A DNA stretch of 64,000 nt from Vulcanimicrobiota bacterium. GTDB lineage: Bacteria; Vulcanimicrobiota; Vulcanimicrobiia; Vulcanimicrobiales; Vulcanimicrobiaceae. This document shows positions 7,765-16,682 of the stretch, one piece after another (the stretch's first letter is position 1; every line of letters starts with the position of its first letter). Made by a program: the position numbers and the translations under genes. The notes below the pieces were generated by a model that was given only the letters and a program-made list of their open reading frames with translations, had not been told where the DNA came from and did not search any database. The stretch is taken from NCBI GenBank assembly GCA_027306785.1, contig DAHUZB010000030.1:17115-81114 (forward strand), in the 5' to 3' direction.

Positions 7765-10737
7765 TTACGGATTGCACCAAGGGTTGCGCACCGGGAGTTT
7801 GTGCTGCGCGTTGAGCGACTGCTGCCGCAGCGTGCAGTAGGCATGCAGGCCCGCGGCCGTCACCGGCGCGTCGGCACCGTCGATCACCTCGAGCAGCGCG
7901 CCGAACTCGCCGTTGAACGATGCAAAGCGCGCCTCGCCCTTCGCGTCGTGTCGCTGCCCGGCCGCCTGCATCGCCGCGTAGCTGTCGTCCATCAGTCCGG
8001 TGATGTCGTGGGCGATCGCGTACTGCTCGTCGAGGGCGCGCTGCGTCATGTGCACGCGCGGATCCATCGCGAGCGCGAGCGGCTGCGAGGCGGTCACGCC
8101 GTCGACGTCGAGCACCACGGTGTAGTGTCCCGGGGCGACGATCGCGCCCTGCGGCGTGTACGGCGTGTCGCGATCGTTCGCCGAGATCGGCAGATCGACG
8201 TTGGCCGCGCGCGGCGCCGCTTCATGCAGATCCCACACGAAGCGATGCATGCCTGCGGCGGCCGAAGGCGCGCGGAACGGACGAAGCCAGTACGACGGCT
8301 TGTCGAGTTCGACCGGCTTCGGCGCGACATCGGTACTCGAGAAGCTGCGCACGATTGCGCCGCGCGCGTCGCGGATCGTGAGCGTCACCCGCCGGGCGGC
8401 GTGCGGCAGCGTGTAGTAGAGGATCGCGCCGTCGGGCGGATTCATGCCGTGCGGCACTTCGGGCGGCAGCGGCGTATCGGTATTGGTGTTCCGCCGCACG
8501 CGGTAGGCGAGTTCGGGGGTGAAGAGGTGCGGCGCGTTCCAACGTGCGGTTCGCGCGAGTTCGCGCAGCGGCTCGATATCGTCCATGATCCAGAAGCCGC
8601 GCCCGTGCGTCGCGACCACGAGATCGTTGCCGTGCACGATGATGTCGCGCATCGAGGTGTGCGGCAGATTCATCTGCAGCGACTGCCAGTGCGCGCCGTC
8701 GTCGAACGAGACGTTCACGCTATCCTCGGTCGCGGCGTAGAGTAGGCCCTTGACCTTCGGATCTTCGCGTACCGCGTTGACGGGCTGATTCGACGGGAGG
8801 CCGTTCACGATCGCCGTCCAGTGCGCGCCGCCGTCGTGCGTGCGGTAGACGTACGGATGCAGATCGTCGAGCCGGAAGCGATTGACCGCGACGTAGGCGG
8901 TCCGATCGTCGAAGTGCGATGCGTCGATCTGCGAGATCTTGCTCCACGGCGTGAGCGCGGGCGGAGTGACGTTCTTCCAATGCTTCGCATCGTGCGTGAG
9001 CCACACGAGGCCGTCGTCGGTTCCCGCCCAGATCGTGCCTTCGTGCACGTACGAGGGCGCGAGCGCATACACGACGCCGCGGCGTTTGCTCTTGCGCGGA
9101 TCGGCGCTCTCGAACGCCGCGATGACGCTCGGCATCGCCCAATTCGCTCGCGCGAGATCGGGGCTCACGGTCGTCCACGTCGCGCCGCCGTCGCGGGTGC
9201 GATAGACCCGATTCGCGCCGAAGTAGAGCGTGTGTCCGTCGAGCGGATCGAAGGCGAGCGGTTCGGTGCGCACGACGCGGTAGCCGTTCAAACGCAGCGG
9301 GTTGGGCGAGACTTCTTGCGTCTGCCCCGTGCGCTCGTCGAACTTCTCCACTTTTCCGCCGTAAAAGACGCCCGGATGCAGCGGATCGGGCACGACATAC
9401 CCGTACTCTTCGGCTCCGACCGGATGCCAATCGCGTTCGTTGACCTGACCCCACGGGCCGCGGCTGCTCACGCAGGCCGAGCCCGATTCTTGCTGCCCGC
9501 CGCAGACCCAATAAGGAAAGCGGTTGTCGGCGTTCACGTGATACATCTGCGCGGTGAGCTGGTTGTACCACGAACTCCACGTCTTGCCGTGATCGACCGA
9601 GATCGTCGCGCCCTGATCGCTGCCGAGCAAGATGATATTCGGGTTGTTCGGATTGATCCAGACGTTCTGGTAGTCGTCGCCGCCGGGCGCGCCCTTGATC
9701 GCGACGAAGGTTTTGCCGCCGTCGGTCGAGCGGTAGGTCGAGGTGTTCGTCAGGTAGAGCGTCTGCGAATCTTTGGGATCGGCCGCGATCGCGACCAGAT
9801 CGTCGCCGCGCTGCCCGATCGTGGTTTGATCGTCGTTCGTCATCGTGAAGTGCGCGCCGCCGTCGTCGCTGCGATAGACCGCGCCGCCCGCATCTTGGAA
9901 CGCGTCGACGTAAGCGTAGACGACGTTCGGGTTGGAGCGCGCGATCGCGATCTCGGCGCGTCCCATGCGCGCGGGCAACCCGCCGCCCAGACGCGTCCAG
10001 TGATCGCCGCCATCGGTCGATTTATAGATGCCGCTGCCGGGAATCTCGAACGAGCTGCCGATCTCCCACGGCGCTTGACGCGCGGCCCACAGCGTGGCGT
10101 AGACGATTCGCGGATCGTGCGGATCGATCTGCACGTCGTAGCCGCCGACGTTCTCGTTCAGGTAGAGCACCTTGCGGAAGCTCTTGCCGCCGTCGGTGGA
10201 GCGAAAGATGCCGCGCTGCACGTTCGGTCCGTACGGATGGCCGAGCACCGCCACGAAGAGGCGCTGCGGATTCGTCGGGTCGATCGCGATCTGCGGAATC
10301 TGCTCGCCGTCGCGCAGGCCGAGATGCGTCCACGTCGCACCGGCATCGGTCGATTTGTAGATGCCGTTGCCGATGGCGAGATCGGGGCGCTGCAGCCCCT
10401 CACCGCTGCCCGCGTAGATCACGTTCGGATCGCTCGGCGCGACCGCGAGCGATCCGATCGACTGCGTCGAGTGTCCCTCGAAGATCGAAGTCCACGTTCG
10501 CCCGGCGTCGTCGGTACGCCGGATCCCGCCGTTGACGGCGGCGATGTAAAAGCGGTTGGGCATCGAGGGCACACCCGCGACGGCCTTGGTGCGTCCGCCG
10601 CGCAGCGGTCCGATCTCGCGCCAGCGCAGCCCCGCGAACTGCGACGGCGCGACGGTGTCGGCCGCGGCGGGCGCGGGAAGCAGGGTGGATGCGAGCGAGC
10701 AGAGCGCCGTCAGGGCGAGCAGTCGGTGCAGCTTCAA
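7765..10737 (-). CDS. Large exported Asp-box (BNR/VPS10-like) beta-propeller protein
   Basis: This 990-residue protein has a signal peptide (about 1-26) and then many Asp-box repeats of the type S-T-D-x-G-x-x-W (for example STDAGATW, STDGGDHW). These form sialidase- or sortilin-like propeller blades over about residues 30-720. The last 250 residues are a separate beta-rich and helical tail. Annotation pipelines usually call such proteins glycosyl hydrolases, but no sialidase catalytic set is evident and the function is unknown. It is a paralogue of the 60758-63931 gene: both mature proteins open with WREIGP and have a GxxWK/R-T-D start to the first blade. It sits 31 bp downstream of the YkgJ-type gene. 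Confidence 0.88.
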   Translation of the reverse strand: MKLHRLLALTALCSLASTLLPAPAAADTVAPSQFAGLRWREIGPLRGGRTKAVAGVPSMPNRFYIAAVNGGIRRTDDAGRTWTSIFEGHSTQSIGSLAVAPSDPNVIYAGSGEGLQRPDLAIGNGIYKSTDAGATWTHLGLRDGEQIPQIAIDPTNPQRLFVAVLGHPYGPNVQRGIFRSTDGGKSFRKVLYLNENVGGYDVQIDPHDPRIVYATLWAARQAPWEIGSSFEIPGSGIYKSTDGGDHWTRLGGGLPARMGRAEIAIARSNPNVVYAYVDAFQDAGGAVYRSDDGGAHFTMTNDDQTTIGQRGDDLVAIAADPKDSQTLYLTNTSTYRSTDGGKTFVAIKGAPGGDDYQNVWINPNNPNIILLGSDQGATISVDHGKTWSSWYNQLTAQMYHVNADNRFPYWVCGGQQESGSACVSSRGPWGQVNERDWHPVGAEEYGYVVPDPLHPGVFYGGKVEKFDERTGQTQEVSPNPLRLNGYRVVRTEPLAFDPLDGHTLYFGANRVYRTRDGGATWTTVSPDLARANWAMPSVIAAFESADPRKSKRRGVVYALAPSYVHEGTIWAGTDDGLVWLTHDAKHWKNVTPPALTPWSKISQIDASHFDDRTAYVAVNRFRLDDLHPYVYRTHDGGAHWTAIVNGLPSNQPVNAVREDPKVKGLLYAATEDSVNVSFDDGAHWQSLQMNLPHTSMRDIIVHGNDLVVATHGRGFWIMDDIEPLRELARTARWNAPHLFTPELAYRVRRNTNTDTPLPPEVPHGMNPPDGAILYYTLPHAARRVTLTIRDARGAIVRSFSSTDVAPKPVELDKPSYWLRPFRAPSAAAGMHRFVWDLHEAAPRAANVDLPISANDRDTPYTPQGAIVAPGHYTVVLDVDGVTASQPLALAMDPRVHMTQRALDEQYAIAHDITGLMDDSYAAMQAAGQRHDAKGEARFASFNGEFGALLEVIDGADAPVTAAGLHAYCTLRQQSLNAQHKLPVRNPWCNP

Positions 10738-10768
10738 AACAGTGGCCCTCGTTCGGTGAAGAAACGGC

Positions 10769-11437
10769 TTAACGGTGACGACGACGGCGTTTCGGTTGGA
10801 ACGCGGGGCCGACCTTGAACGCGCCCTTGCGCGGCAGATCGGTGTCGACGTCCTGGCAGCCGATCGGGGTGAAATCGCGACAGTCGTGCGGCCGCGCCTC
10901 GTAGATGCCGCAGTAGTATTTGCCGCTCTTGCCGCCCATGAGAAAGACGCAGTTGTCGGCGATGTCGTCGGTGACTTTGCGCACCCAGCCGACGTGATAG
11001 CCGTCCGCCGAGGGACGCTTGACGATGTACTCGTCCATCACGTCCTGATAGGTCATGCCGAGATGCTCGGCGATACGCTGCACGTCGGCTTTGCTCACGA
11101 AGGGTTCGTAGCCGCTGCAGCATTCCGCGCAGCCCGGCGGGCAGGCGAGATTTTCGGGGAGATCGGTGAGGTGCTTGCGCGAGAGATCGATCACCTTCGC
11201 GATCGCTTTGACCATCTCGGGATCGTCGTTGTACTTGTAGACCCACTCGCGGTTGACGGTTTCGTTGACGTTGTAATACCGCGTGACCGACTCGTTGTAG
11301 GTGATCGTGATGAACTCTTCGGTGATCTCGATCTCCTTGACGTGCTCCATCGGGCGCGCGTCGAGCAGTTCGGGATGCGTGGGCTGGCCGGTCGCGCGCG
11401 TGAAGTCGCGCAGGGCGATGAGGTCGATGGTTTCCAT
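10769..11437 (-). CDS. YkgJ-family cysteine-cluster protein
   Basis: The 222-residue protein contains the cysteine pattern of the YkgJ/CxxCxxCC family: CPPGCAECC in the middle, then DNC, YYCGIYEARPHDCRDF and a final GC near the C-terminus. These ligands are thought to bind zinc or an Fe-S cluster. ATG 11437 is chosen because the protein then starts METIDLIALRDF; the frame is open far upstream but only antisense to the ROK gene. The function of the family is not established. Confidence 0.82.
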   Translation of the reverse strand: METIDLIALRDFTRATGQPTHPELLDARPMEHVKEIEITEEFITITYNESVTRYYNVNETVNREWVYKYNDDPEMVKAIAKVIDLSRKHLTDLPENLACPPGCAECCSGYEPFVSKADVQRIAEHLGMTYQDVMDEYIVKRPSADGYHVGWVRKVTDDIADNCVFLMGGKSGKYYCGIYEARPHDCRDFTPIGCQDVDTDLPRKGAFKVGPAFQPKRRRRHR

Positions 11438-11500
11438 AGTCCGGCGAAGGTTCGCTGCACGTTGCGGGTATGGCCTCGCGCGGTGGAAAAGAAAGGTCGT

Positions 11501-12460
11501 ATGCGTACGGCTATCGGTGTCGATCTCGGCGGCTCGCATGTGACCGCGGCGGTGATCGGCGAGGACGGAAAGATCTATCGCCAGCACGAGGTCGATCTCG
11601 ACGATCGCTCGTTCAAGAACGTCACCGAGGTGCTTGTCGAGACGATCGAGCAGGCGCTCAAGGATCCCGAAGCCACGGACGTGGTCGGGATCGGCATCGG
11701 CTCGCCCGGCAACATCGAGCCGCGCTCCGGGGCGGTCCTCTACAGCCCGAATTTCGGCTGGACCGACGCGCCGCTCGGCGAGGCGCTGCGGGCGCACTTC
11801 GAACATCCGCTCTTCGTCGCCAACGACGCGCGCTGCGCGACGCTCGGCGAGTACACCTTCGGCACGGGCAAAGGCACGAAAAATTTCGTGCTGCTCACAC
11901 TCGGCACGGGCATCGGCGGCGGCATCGTCTCGGGCGGCGAACTCGTGCTCGGCAACCGTTTCGGCGCGGGCGAGATCGGACACCACCAGATTCGTCCGAC
12001 CGACGGCTTCATCTGCAGCTGCGGTAAGGTCGGCTGCTTCGAAGCGCAGGCCTCGGGCACGGGCTTGATCCGCCACGCCTTTGCGGTCGCGCCCTCGTTT
12101 CCGCGCAGCACCCTGCTCGACGTCAACCGCGATAAACTCGGCTCGAAGAAGATTCGTAAGGCGGCGCAGGCGGGCGATCAACACGCGCTCGCCGCGTGGA
12201 AGCGCTTTACCGAAGATCTCGCGCTCGGTCTCGCCAACATCGTCGCGTTCGTCAATCCCGAGCTGATCGCGCTCGGCGGCGGCGTCTCGAGCGCCGCGGA
12301 TTTCATGCTCGACGCGGTCCGCGGCCGCGTCGACGACCTGACGACGATGGTGCCGCGCGGCACCACGCGCATCGCGGTCGCGCAGCTCGGCAACGACGCG
12401 GGGCAAGTCGGTGCGGCGACGATGGCGTTCCGCGGCGGCCTCACGACCGGCCGTGCGTAG
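11501..12460 (+). CDS. ROK-family sugar kinase (glucokinase-like)
   Basis: This 319-residue ROK protein starts at ATG 11501 with GAAAGG just upstream. It has the ATP phosphate loop DLGGS at 8-12 and the ROK zinc motif GHHQIRP...CSCGKVGCFE at about residues 158-180. It lacks the N-terminal winged helix of ROK repressors, so it is a kinase. Phosphorylation of glucose or a close relative is the likely reaction; the exact sugar is not readable. It overlaps the next gene by 8 bp. Confidence 0.9.
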   Translation: MRTAIGVDLGGSHVTAAVIGEDGKIYRQHEVDLDDRSFKNVTEVLVETIEQALKDPEATDVVGIGIGSPGNIEPRSGAVLYSPNFGWTDAPLGEALRAHFEHPLFVANDARCATLGEYTFGTGKGTKNFVLLTLGTGIGGGIVSGGELVLGNRFGAGEIGHHQIRPTDGFICSCGKVGCFEAQASGTGLIRHAFAVAPSFPRSTLLDVNRDKLGSKKIRKAAQAGDQHALAAWKRFTEDLALGLANIVAFVNPELIALGGGVSSAADFMLDAVRGRVDDLTTMVPRGTTRIAVAQLGNDAGQVGAATMAFRGGLTTGRA

Positions 12461-12896
12461 AGCCGACGCGCTCGGCGTCGCGCTCGCGATCGCGCTCGCG
12501 TTGCTCTACGCGGTCGACGCGCTGCGCCACGGTTGGGCTTTCCTCTGGCATCTGCCGTTGCTCGGCGTCTTCGCGGCGCGCGCGCTCAACGACGCGATCC
12601 ACGGGCTGCCGCTCGATGCCTACGAGCGTGAGGGCACGCGCGAGTACTACATGCGCTACGCCGGACTGAGCGTTACGGCCGCCGATGCGCGGATCGCGGA
12701 TGCGCGCCGCTTCGCGCGCGATCTGCTTGCGGCGATCGCCGTCGTCGTCGAATCGCTCTTCGCATTCGATGCGCTCGGCCGCTTCGGGGGGCCGTATCCG
12801 AGCGTCATCATGTGGGTCTCTTTCGGCGTCGGCGCCGTGATGCTCGGCGTCATGATCTTCGGCATCGTCTATGCCGTGCGGAGGGTTCGATCGTGA
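12453..12896 (+). CDS. Small integral membrane protein
   Basis: The 147-residue product has about four hydrophobic segments (residues 5-22, 28-45, 90-110, 119-142). I recognise no family. GTG 12453 is chosen because it gives the typical 8-bp overlap with the ROK kinase stop. A longer frame from 12411 would overlap the kinase by 50 bp. Its stop overlaps the SDR start by GTGA. Confidence 0.7.
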   Translation: MRRADALGVALAIALALLYAVDALRHGWAFLWHLPLLGVFAARALNDAIHGLPLDAYEREGTREYYMRYAGLSVTAADARIADARRFARDLLAAIAVVVESLFAFDALGRFGGPYPSVIMWVSFGVGAVMLGVMIFGIVYAVRRVRS

Positions 12897-13651
12897 AGGC
12901 ACTTGTTACCGGGGCATCGGGAGGCATCGGCCTCGAATTCGCGCGGCTGCTCGCCGCCGATCGCTGCGATCTCGTGCTCGTTGCGCGCTCGGCCGATCGC
13001 CTCGATGCGGCGGCACGCGACCTACGCGAACGGCACGGCGTGCAGGTGGAGACGATCGCGATGGATCTCGGCCGGCTCGACGCCGCCGCCGAACTCTTCG
13101 CGCGCGTGCCCGACTGCGACGTGCTGATCAACAACGCGGGCTTTGCGAGCAACGGCCGCTTCGACGAGTTACCGCAAGAGCGCACGCGCGAGGAGCTGCT
13201 GCTCGACGTGGTGACGCTCACCGAGCTCACGCGTTCGTATCTTCCGGCGATGCGCGCGCGAGCGAGCGGGCGCATTCTCAACGTCGCGTCGACGGCGGCA
13301 TTTCTGCCGGGACCGTTCATGGCGGTGTACTATGCGTCGAAGGCCTACGTGCTCTCGTTCTCGCTTGCGCTCTCCGAGGAGCTACGCGGCAGCGGCGTGA
13401 GCGTGACCTGTCTCTGCCCGGGCGCGACCGCGACCGGCTTCGTCGATCGCGCGAAGATGCACGACACGCTGCTCAATCGCCTGCCGCTCGCCGATGCTGC
13501 CGGCGTCGCGCGCGCTGGCTACCGCGGCATGCTGCGAGGCAAGGATCTGGTTGTGCCGGGCTTCAGCAACAAATTCGTTGCGTTTTCACCCAAAATCACG
13601 CCGCGACGCGTGCTCCTGTGGAGCTCGCGCAAAGCGGTCGAACAGCGCTGA
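12893..13651 (+). CDS. Short-chain dehydrogenase/reductase
   Basis: This 252-residue classical SDR has the nucleotide loop TGASGGIG at 6-13, NNAG at 80-83, catalytic S133 and the Y146-x3-K150 pair (YYASK). The basic residues after the second strand (ARSADR) favour NADP(H). The C-terminal third is lipid-SDR-like. The substrate is not predictable. GTG 12893 is supported by GGAGGG upstream and overlap with the previous stop. Confidence 0.88.
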   Translation: MKALVTGASGGIGLEFARLLAADRCDLVLVARSADRLDAAARDLRERHGVQVETIAMDLGRLDAAAELFARVPDCDVLINNAGFASNGRFDELPQERTREELLLDVVTLTELTRSYLPAMRARASGRILNVASTAAFLPGPFMAVYYASKAYVLSFSLALSEELRGSGVSVTCLCPGATATGFVDRAKMHDTLLNRLPLADAAGVARAGYRGMLRGKDLVVPGFSNKFVAFSPKITPRRVLLWSSRKAVEQR

Positions 13652-13661
13652 GGAGCGTGCG

Positions 13662-14858
13662 TTAGAGCGAGGCGACGGCGCGTAGGCCGCCGAGCGCCAT
13701 ATCGTCTTGCGCGGGGATCGTGCCTTCGTTCGCGATTTGGGCGATCAGGGCGGCGATCCGGCGCGAACTGCGCTTGGGTGCGACGATCTCCTGGTTGCGG
13801 CGAATCTGCGCGAGGCGTTCGGGGGTGCGGATCATGTTGCGCACCGCTTGGACAACCTCGCCCGCGCCGTGCAGCGCCACCGCGCCGAGGCCGTTGTGCC
13901 GCACGAAATCCACGTTGCCGCGCTCCTGACCCGGCACGTAGTCGTACACCACGACCGGAAGCTGGGCGGCGTTCGCCTCGGCGAGCGTGCCCGGACCGGC
14001 CTTCGTGACGAGCAGATCGACCGCGCGGAAATATTCCGGAATCTTGTCGGTGAAGCCGAGCACGGTCATCGGGGTGGGAAGCAGTGCCGAGGCTTCGTCG
14101 AGCTTCTGGCGCAGCGGCTCGTTACGCCCGCAGACGACCAGCAGGTGGATCGGCAGCCGCGCCCGCGCGAGCGCCAGGGTGGTGGGAAGCAGCTTGCCGC
14201 CGCCTTCGCCGCCCGCCATGAGCATCACCACTAGGCGGTCCTGCGGCAGGCCGAGGGCGTTGCGGAGCTGTTCCTTAGTGCCGTCCACGTCGTCGAATTT
14301 GGGATGGATCGGCTGGCCGAGCAAGCGCAGGCGCGAGGGCGAGATGCCGCGCGAGAGCGCGCGCTCGTAGACTTCGCGGGCGGGCACGACCACTGCGTCG
14401 GCCTCGGGAGTGAGCCACGATTCGTGCACTTTGCCGAGGTCGGTGATCACGGTCACGATCGGAACGTGCTGCATCTCGGCATCGGCCCGGGCGCGCAGCG
14501 CCGCATGGTTGAGCAGCGGGTGCACCGAGACGATGACATCGGGTTGGTAGCTGATGAAGAGGTCGCGCAGGCGCTCGCGGTAGAGCGGCTCGCAGAAACG
14601 GACCAGCGCACGATAGCGGCGGCGGCCGTTGGTCGCATAGTAGAGCGCGCCGTAGACCGGCGGGGCGTAGCGCAGGGCCATGCTGTAGCCGAGGCCGAGC
14701 TGTGTGAGCGGGAACGCGCAATGAGCGGCGACGTCCTCGATCCGGTGCTCGAAGGCGAAGGGCTCTTGGATCTCATCCAGAGCGGCTGCGATCGCGTTGG
14801 ACGCGCTGCGGTGGCCGCCACCGGTGTCCGAGATCAGGAAGAGTGCCCGTTTGGTCAT
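13662..14858 (-). CDS. GT28-type diacylglycerol glycosyltransferase (MGDG synthase / UgtP-like)
   Basis: The 398-residue enzyme has the N-terminal MGDG-synthase signature SDTGGGHRSASNAIAAAL and a C-terminal GT-B donor domain with TKAGPGTLAEANA, where UDP-sugar binds. Family members add glucose or galactose to diacylglycerol to make membrane glycolipids, so it should act at the inner leaflet of the cytoplasmic membrane. ATG 14858 (MTKRALFLISDT) is preferred over an upstream extension of Arg/Pro-rich sequence. It lies 16 bp after the fatty-acid-hydroxylase-like gene and is probably co-transcribed with it. Confidence 0.85.
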   Translation of the reverse strand: MTKRALFLISDTGGGHRSASNAIAAALDEIQEPFAFEHRIEDVAAHCAFPLTQLGLGYSMALRYAPPVYGALYYATNGRRRYRALVRFCEPLYRERLRDLFISYQPDVIVSVHPLLNHAALRARADAEMQHVPIVTVITDLGKVHESWLTPEADAVVVPAREVYERALSRGISPSRLRLLGQPIHPKFDDVDGTKEQLRNALGLPQDRLVVMLMAGGEGGGKLLPTTLALARARLPIHLLVVCGRNEPLRQKLDEASALLPTPMTVLGFTDKIPEYFRAVDLLVTKAGPGTLAEANAAQLPVVVYDYVPGQERGNVDFVRHNGLGAVALHGAGEVVQAVRNMIRTPERLAQIRRNQEIVAPKRSSRRIAALIAQIANEGTIPAQDDMALGGLRAVASL

Positions 14859-14874
14859 CGATGCTCCGTCGAGG

Positions 14875-15405
14875 CTACGCCTGCGCCGGGACCCGTTGCT
14901 TGGCTCGGCGCGCGGCCGCGTTACGCGTGCGACGGCTCGTGGGGGCAAGTTTGGCTAAAAGTGCCCGAGCCGGTGCATCGTAAAAGCGGAAGATATCGCC
15001 AAACTCGATATCAGGGTTTCGGTGGTGGCCGTCGTGGTCCTCGGGCAGCACGATTTGGAGGGGCCGAGCGACCGCCCGCACCCACTGCGGGGTCTTCCAA
15101 CCGAGCTCGGTCGTGTGGCGCCACCAGACGTGCAGTTGGCCGAGCACGAGACCGAGCAGCGAGCCTTCCCACGAGAGGTGCCAGGTGAGACCGGCGACGA
15201 CCAGATAGGGGACCGCGCCGAGAAAGCCGTCGAGCAGCACTTCGAAATTGGTCGAGAGCACCGCGTGATCCCAATACGAACGCTTGCGATCGTGATGCGT
15301 GCGCAAATGCAGCGTGAACCAGAGATGTTGCGGCACGTGGTAGAAGAACGTCGACGCGAAGTCTCCGACCACGAGAACGATCAATATTGCCGCCGCGAAA
15401 GCCAT
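14875..15405 (-). CDS. Fatty acid hydroxylase / sterol desaturase superfamily membrane protein
   Basis: This 176-residue protein has 3-4 hydrophobic segments and histidine clusters typical of membrane di-iron oxygenases: LHLRTHHDRKRSYWDH, GQLHVWWRH and HDGHHRNP. Such enzymes hydroxylate or desaturate acyl chains, sterols or carotenoids. It is short for the family (about 200-300), so a minimal catalytic core is present. ATG 15405 is chosen, with GAAGGA eight bases upstream. Its place before the glycolipid synthase suggests a lipid substrate. Confidence 0.78.
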   Translation of the reverse strand: MAFAAAILIVLVVGDFASTFFYHVPQHLWFTLHLRTHHDRKRSYWDHAVLSTNFEVLLDGFLGAVPYLVVAGLTWHLSWEGSLLGLVLGQLHVWWRHTTELGWKTPQWVRAVARPLQIVLPEDHDGHHRNPDIEFGDIFRFYDAPARALLAKLAPTSRRTRNAAARRAKQRVPAQA

Positions 15406-16121
15406 TCTTGGGATTCCTTCATTCGAACTCGGCCGTTGGTGCGTGTATCGCCCTCGCAATCTTGTGCGGTTGCGGGCAATCCACCTTTGGAAATGCGCAA
15501 AACGCGGGGATCGCACAACCCGCGATCGGGCGCGTGCTTAACGCCGTGTTAAGCTGGCCTTCACCGTCGTCGGTCGACGCGCTCAAAGGCGCGCGCGTCT
15601 TCGAGGGCGGTGCGCGCGTCCGCGCACCCGAGCTCGCGATCGCGCGCGCGGTGCTGCGCACGAACGCGCGCATCACGCCGATCGGCGCGCTCGAGCTCGC
15701 ATGCGACACCGTGCGCGCCGCGCGCCGCGCCGCGATTCCGCCCGACTTTCTCGGCGCGACGCTGCTGCAGGAATCGGCGTACGATCCGCGCGCGATCTCG
15801 TCGGCGGGCGCGATCGGCATCGCTCAATTCGAACCCGGTACGGCCGAAGAGTACGGCGTGGACCCGTTCGCTCCGGCCGATGCGATCGCAGGCGCGGCGC
15901 GAGTCCTCGCGTCGTACGTGCGCGCCTATCGCGATCGCTTCGACGACCCGTACGCCGCGGCTTACAACGCCGGGCCCGGTGCCGTCGCCTACTACGGCGG
16001 TATCCCGCCCTATCCCGAGACGCGCGCGTATATCACGCTCATCTACGAGCGGTGGATGCGTATCGGCTCGTACGAACGCACGGGCGGAGATCGTCGCGGC
16101 GCGCAGAAGCGGTCGGGATGA
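15387..16121 (+). CDS. Lipoprotein lytic transglycosylase (SLT family 1)
   Basis: The 244-residue protein has a lipobox (LCGC, about residues 26-29) and a C-terminal SLT goose-lysozyme-like domain. The catalytic Glu is in LLQESAYDPRAIS, followed by GAIGIAQFEPGTA and AAYNAGPGAV. It should cleave peptidoglycan glycan strands to 1,6-anhydroMurNAc ends at the outer membrane. The start is TTG (15387, or possibly 15408), inside the 5' end of the divergent membrane gene. It overlaps the next lipoprotein gene by ATGA. Confidence 0.85.
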   Translation: MPPRKPFLGFLHSNSAVGACIALAILCGCGQSTFGNAQNAGIAQPAIGRVLNAVLSWPSPSSVDALKGARVFEGGARVRAPELAIARAVLRTNARITPIGALELACDTVRAARRAAIPPDFLGATLLQESAYDPRAISSAGAIGIAQFEPGTAEEYGVDPFAPADAIAGAARVLASYVRAYRDRFDDPYAAAYNAGPGAVAYYGGIPPYPETRAYITLIYERWMRIGSYERTGGDRRGAQKRSG

Positions 16122-16600
16122 AGATCAACCGCATCGTGCTTGCAGCCGCCGCCCTCGTCGCGCTCGCCGCGTGCGGCAGCGTTACCGATTCCGTCACGTT
16201 CAAGGCGCCGGCGGGTTTCGCGCCCAAGGCCTCGCTCGGGCCCTTCATGCAAGTCTGGACGACCGCCGACAAACACAGCGCGCTCGTGCTCGTACAAATG
16301 CCGACGGCGATGAAGCTCGACGACATGATTCGGAAATCCAACGTCCGGGACGCGCAGGTCCGTGTGAAGCGCAAGATCACGATCTGCGGATCGCAGCCCG
16401 CGATCTACGCCGAGATGACCGGAACGACCGGCATCGCCGATGTCGGAGCGGAGAAAGGCTCCGTGAATCCGCGCGGCGACGTGGATTTCTTGGGGACCAA
16501 CGTGAACGGACATACCTACATGGCGATGTACGTGCGCGAGTTGAAGGGCGCACCCGATCCCGCCGCCCTCGCAGCCATCCACGACATCTGCGCGCGATAG
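16118..16600 (+). CDS. Lipoprotein of unknown function
   Basis: This 160-residue protein starts at ATG 16118 in the stop of the transglycosylase gene. The signal ends in a lipobox (LAAC, Cys about 20). The mature part has two further cysteines (TICGSQ and HDIC near the C-terminus) that may pair. It looks like a compact alpha/beta domain with a stretch resembling stress-related outer-membrane lipoproteins, but I cannot name a family. Confidence 0.72.
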   Translation: MKINRIVLAAAALVALAACGSVTDSVTFKAPAGFAPKASLGPFMQVWTTADKHSALVLVQMPTAMKLDDMIRKSNVRDAQVRVKRKITICGSQPAIYAEMTGTTGIADVGAEKGSVNPRGDVDFLGTNVNGHTYMAMYVRELKGAPDPAALAAIHDICAR

Positions 16601-16682
16601 AATCGCCGCTCGCGCGAAACCGATTGTTACGTTCGCGCGTTCGGGGGTATAAGACGCAGACCGGGTGCCTGCAGGAGGTGTG

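Noticed and set aside
10769..12406. Single 545-residue reverse protein covering the YkgJ-type gene and more
   Set aside because: The upstream part lies antisense to the ROK kinase and has Arg/Ala/Asp composition typical of shadow frames; the real start is at 11437.
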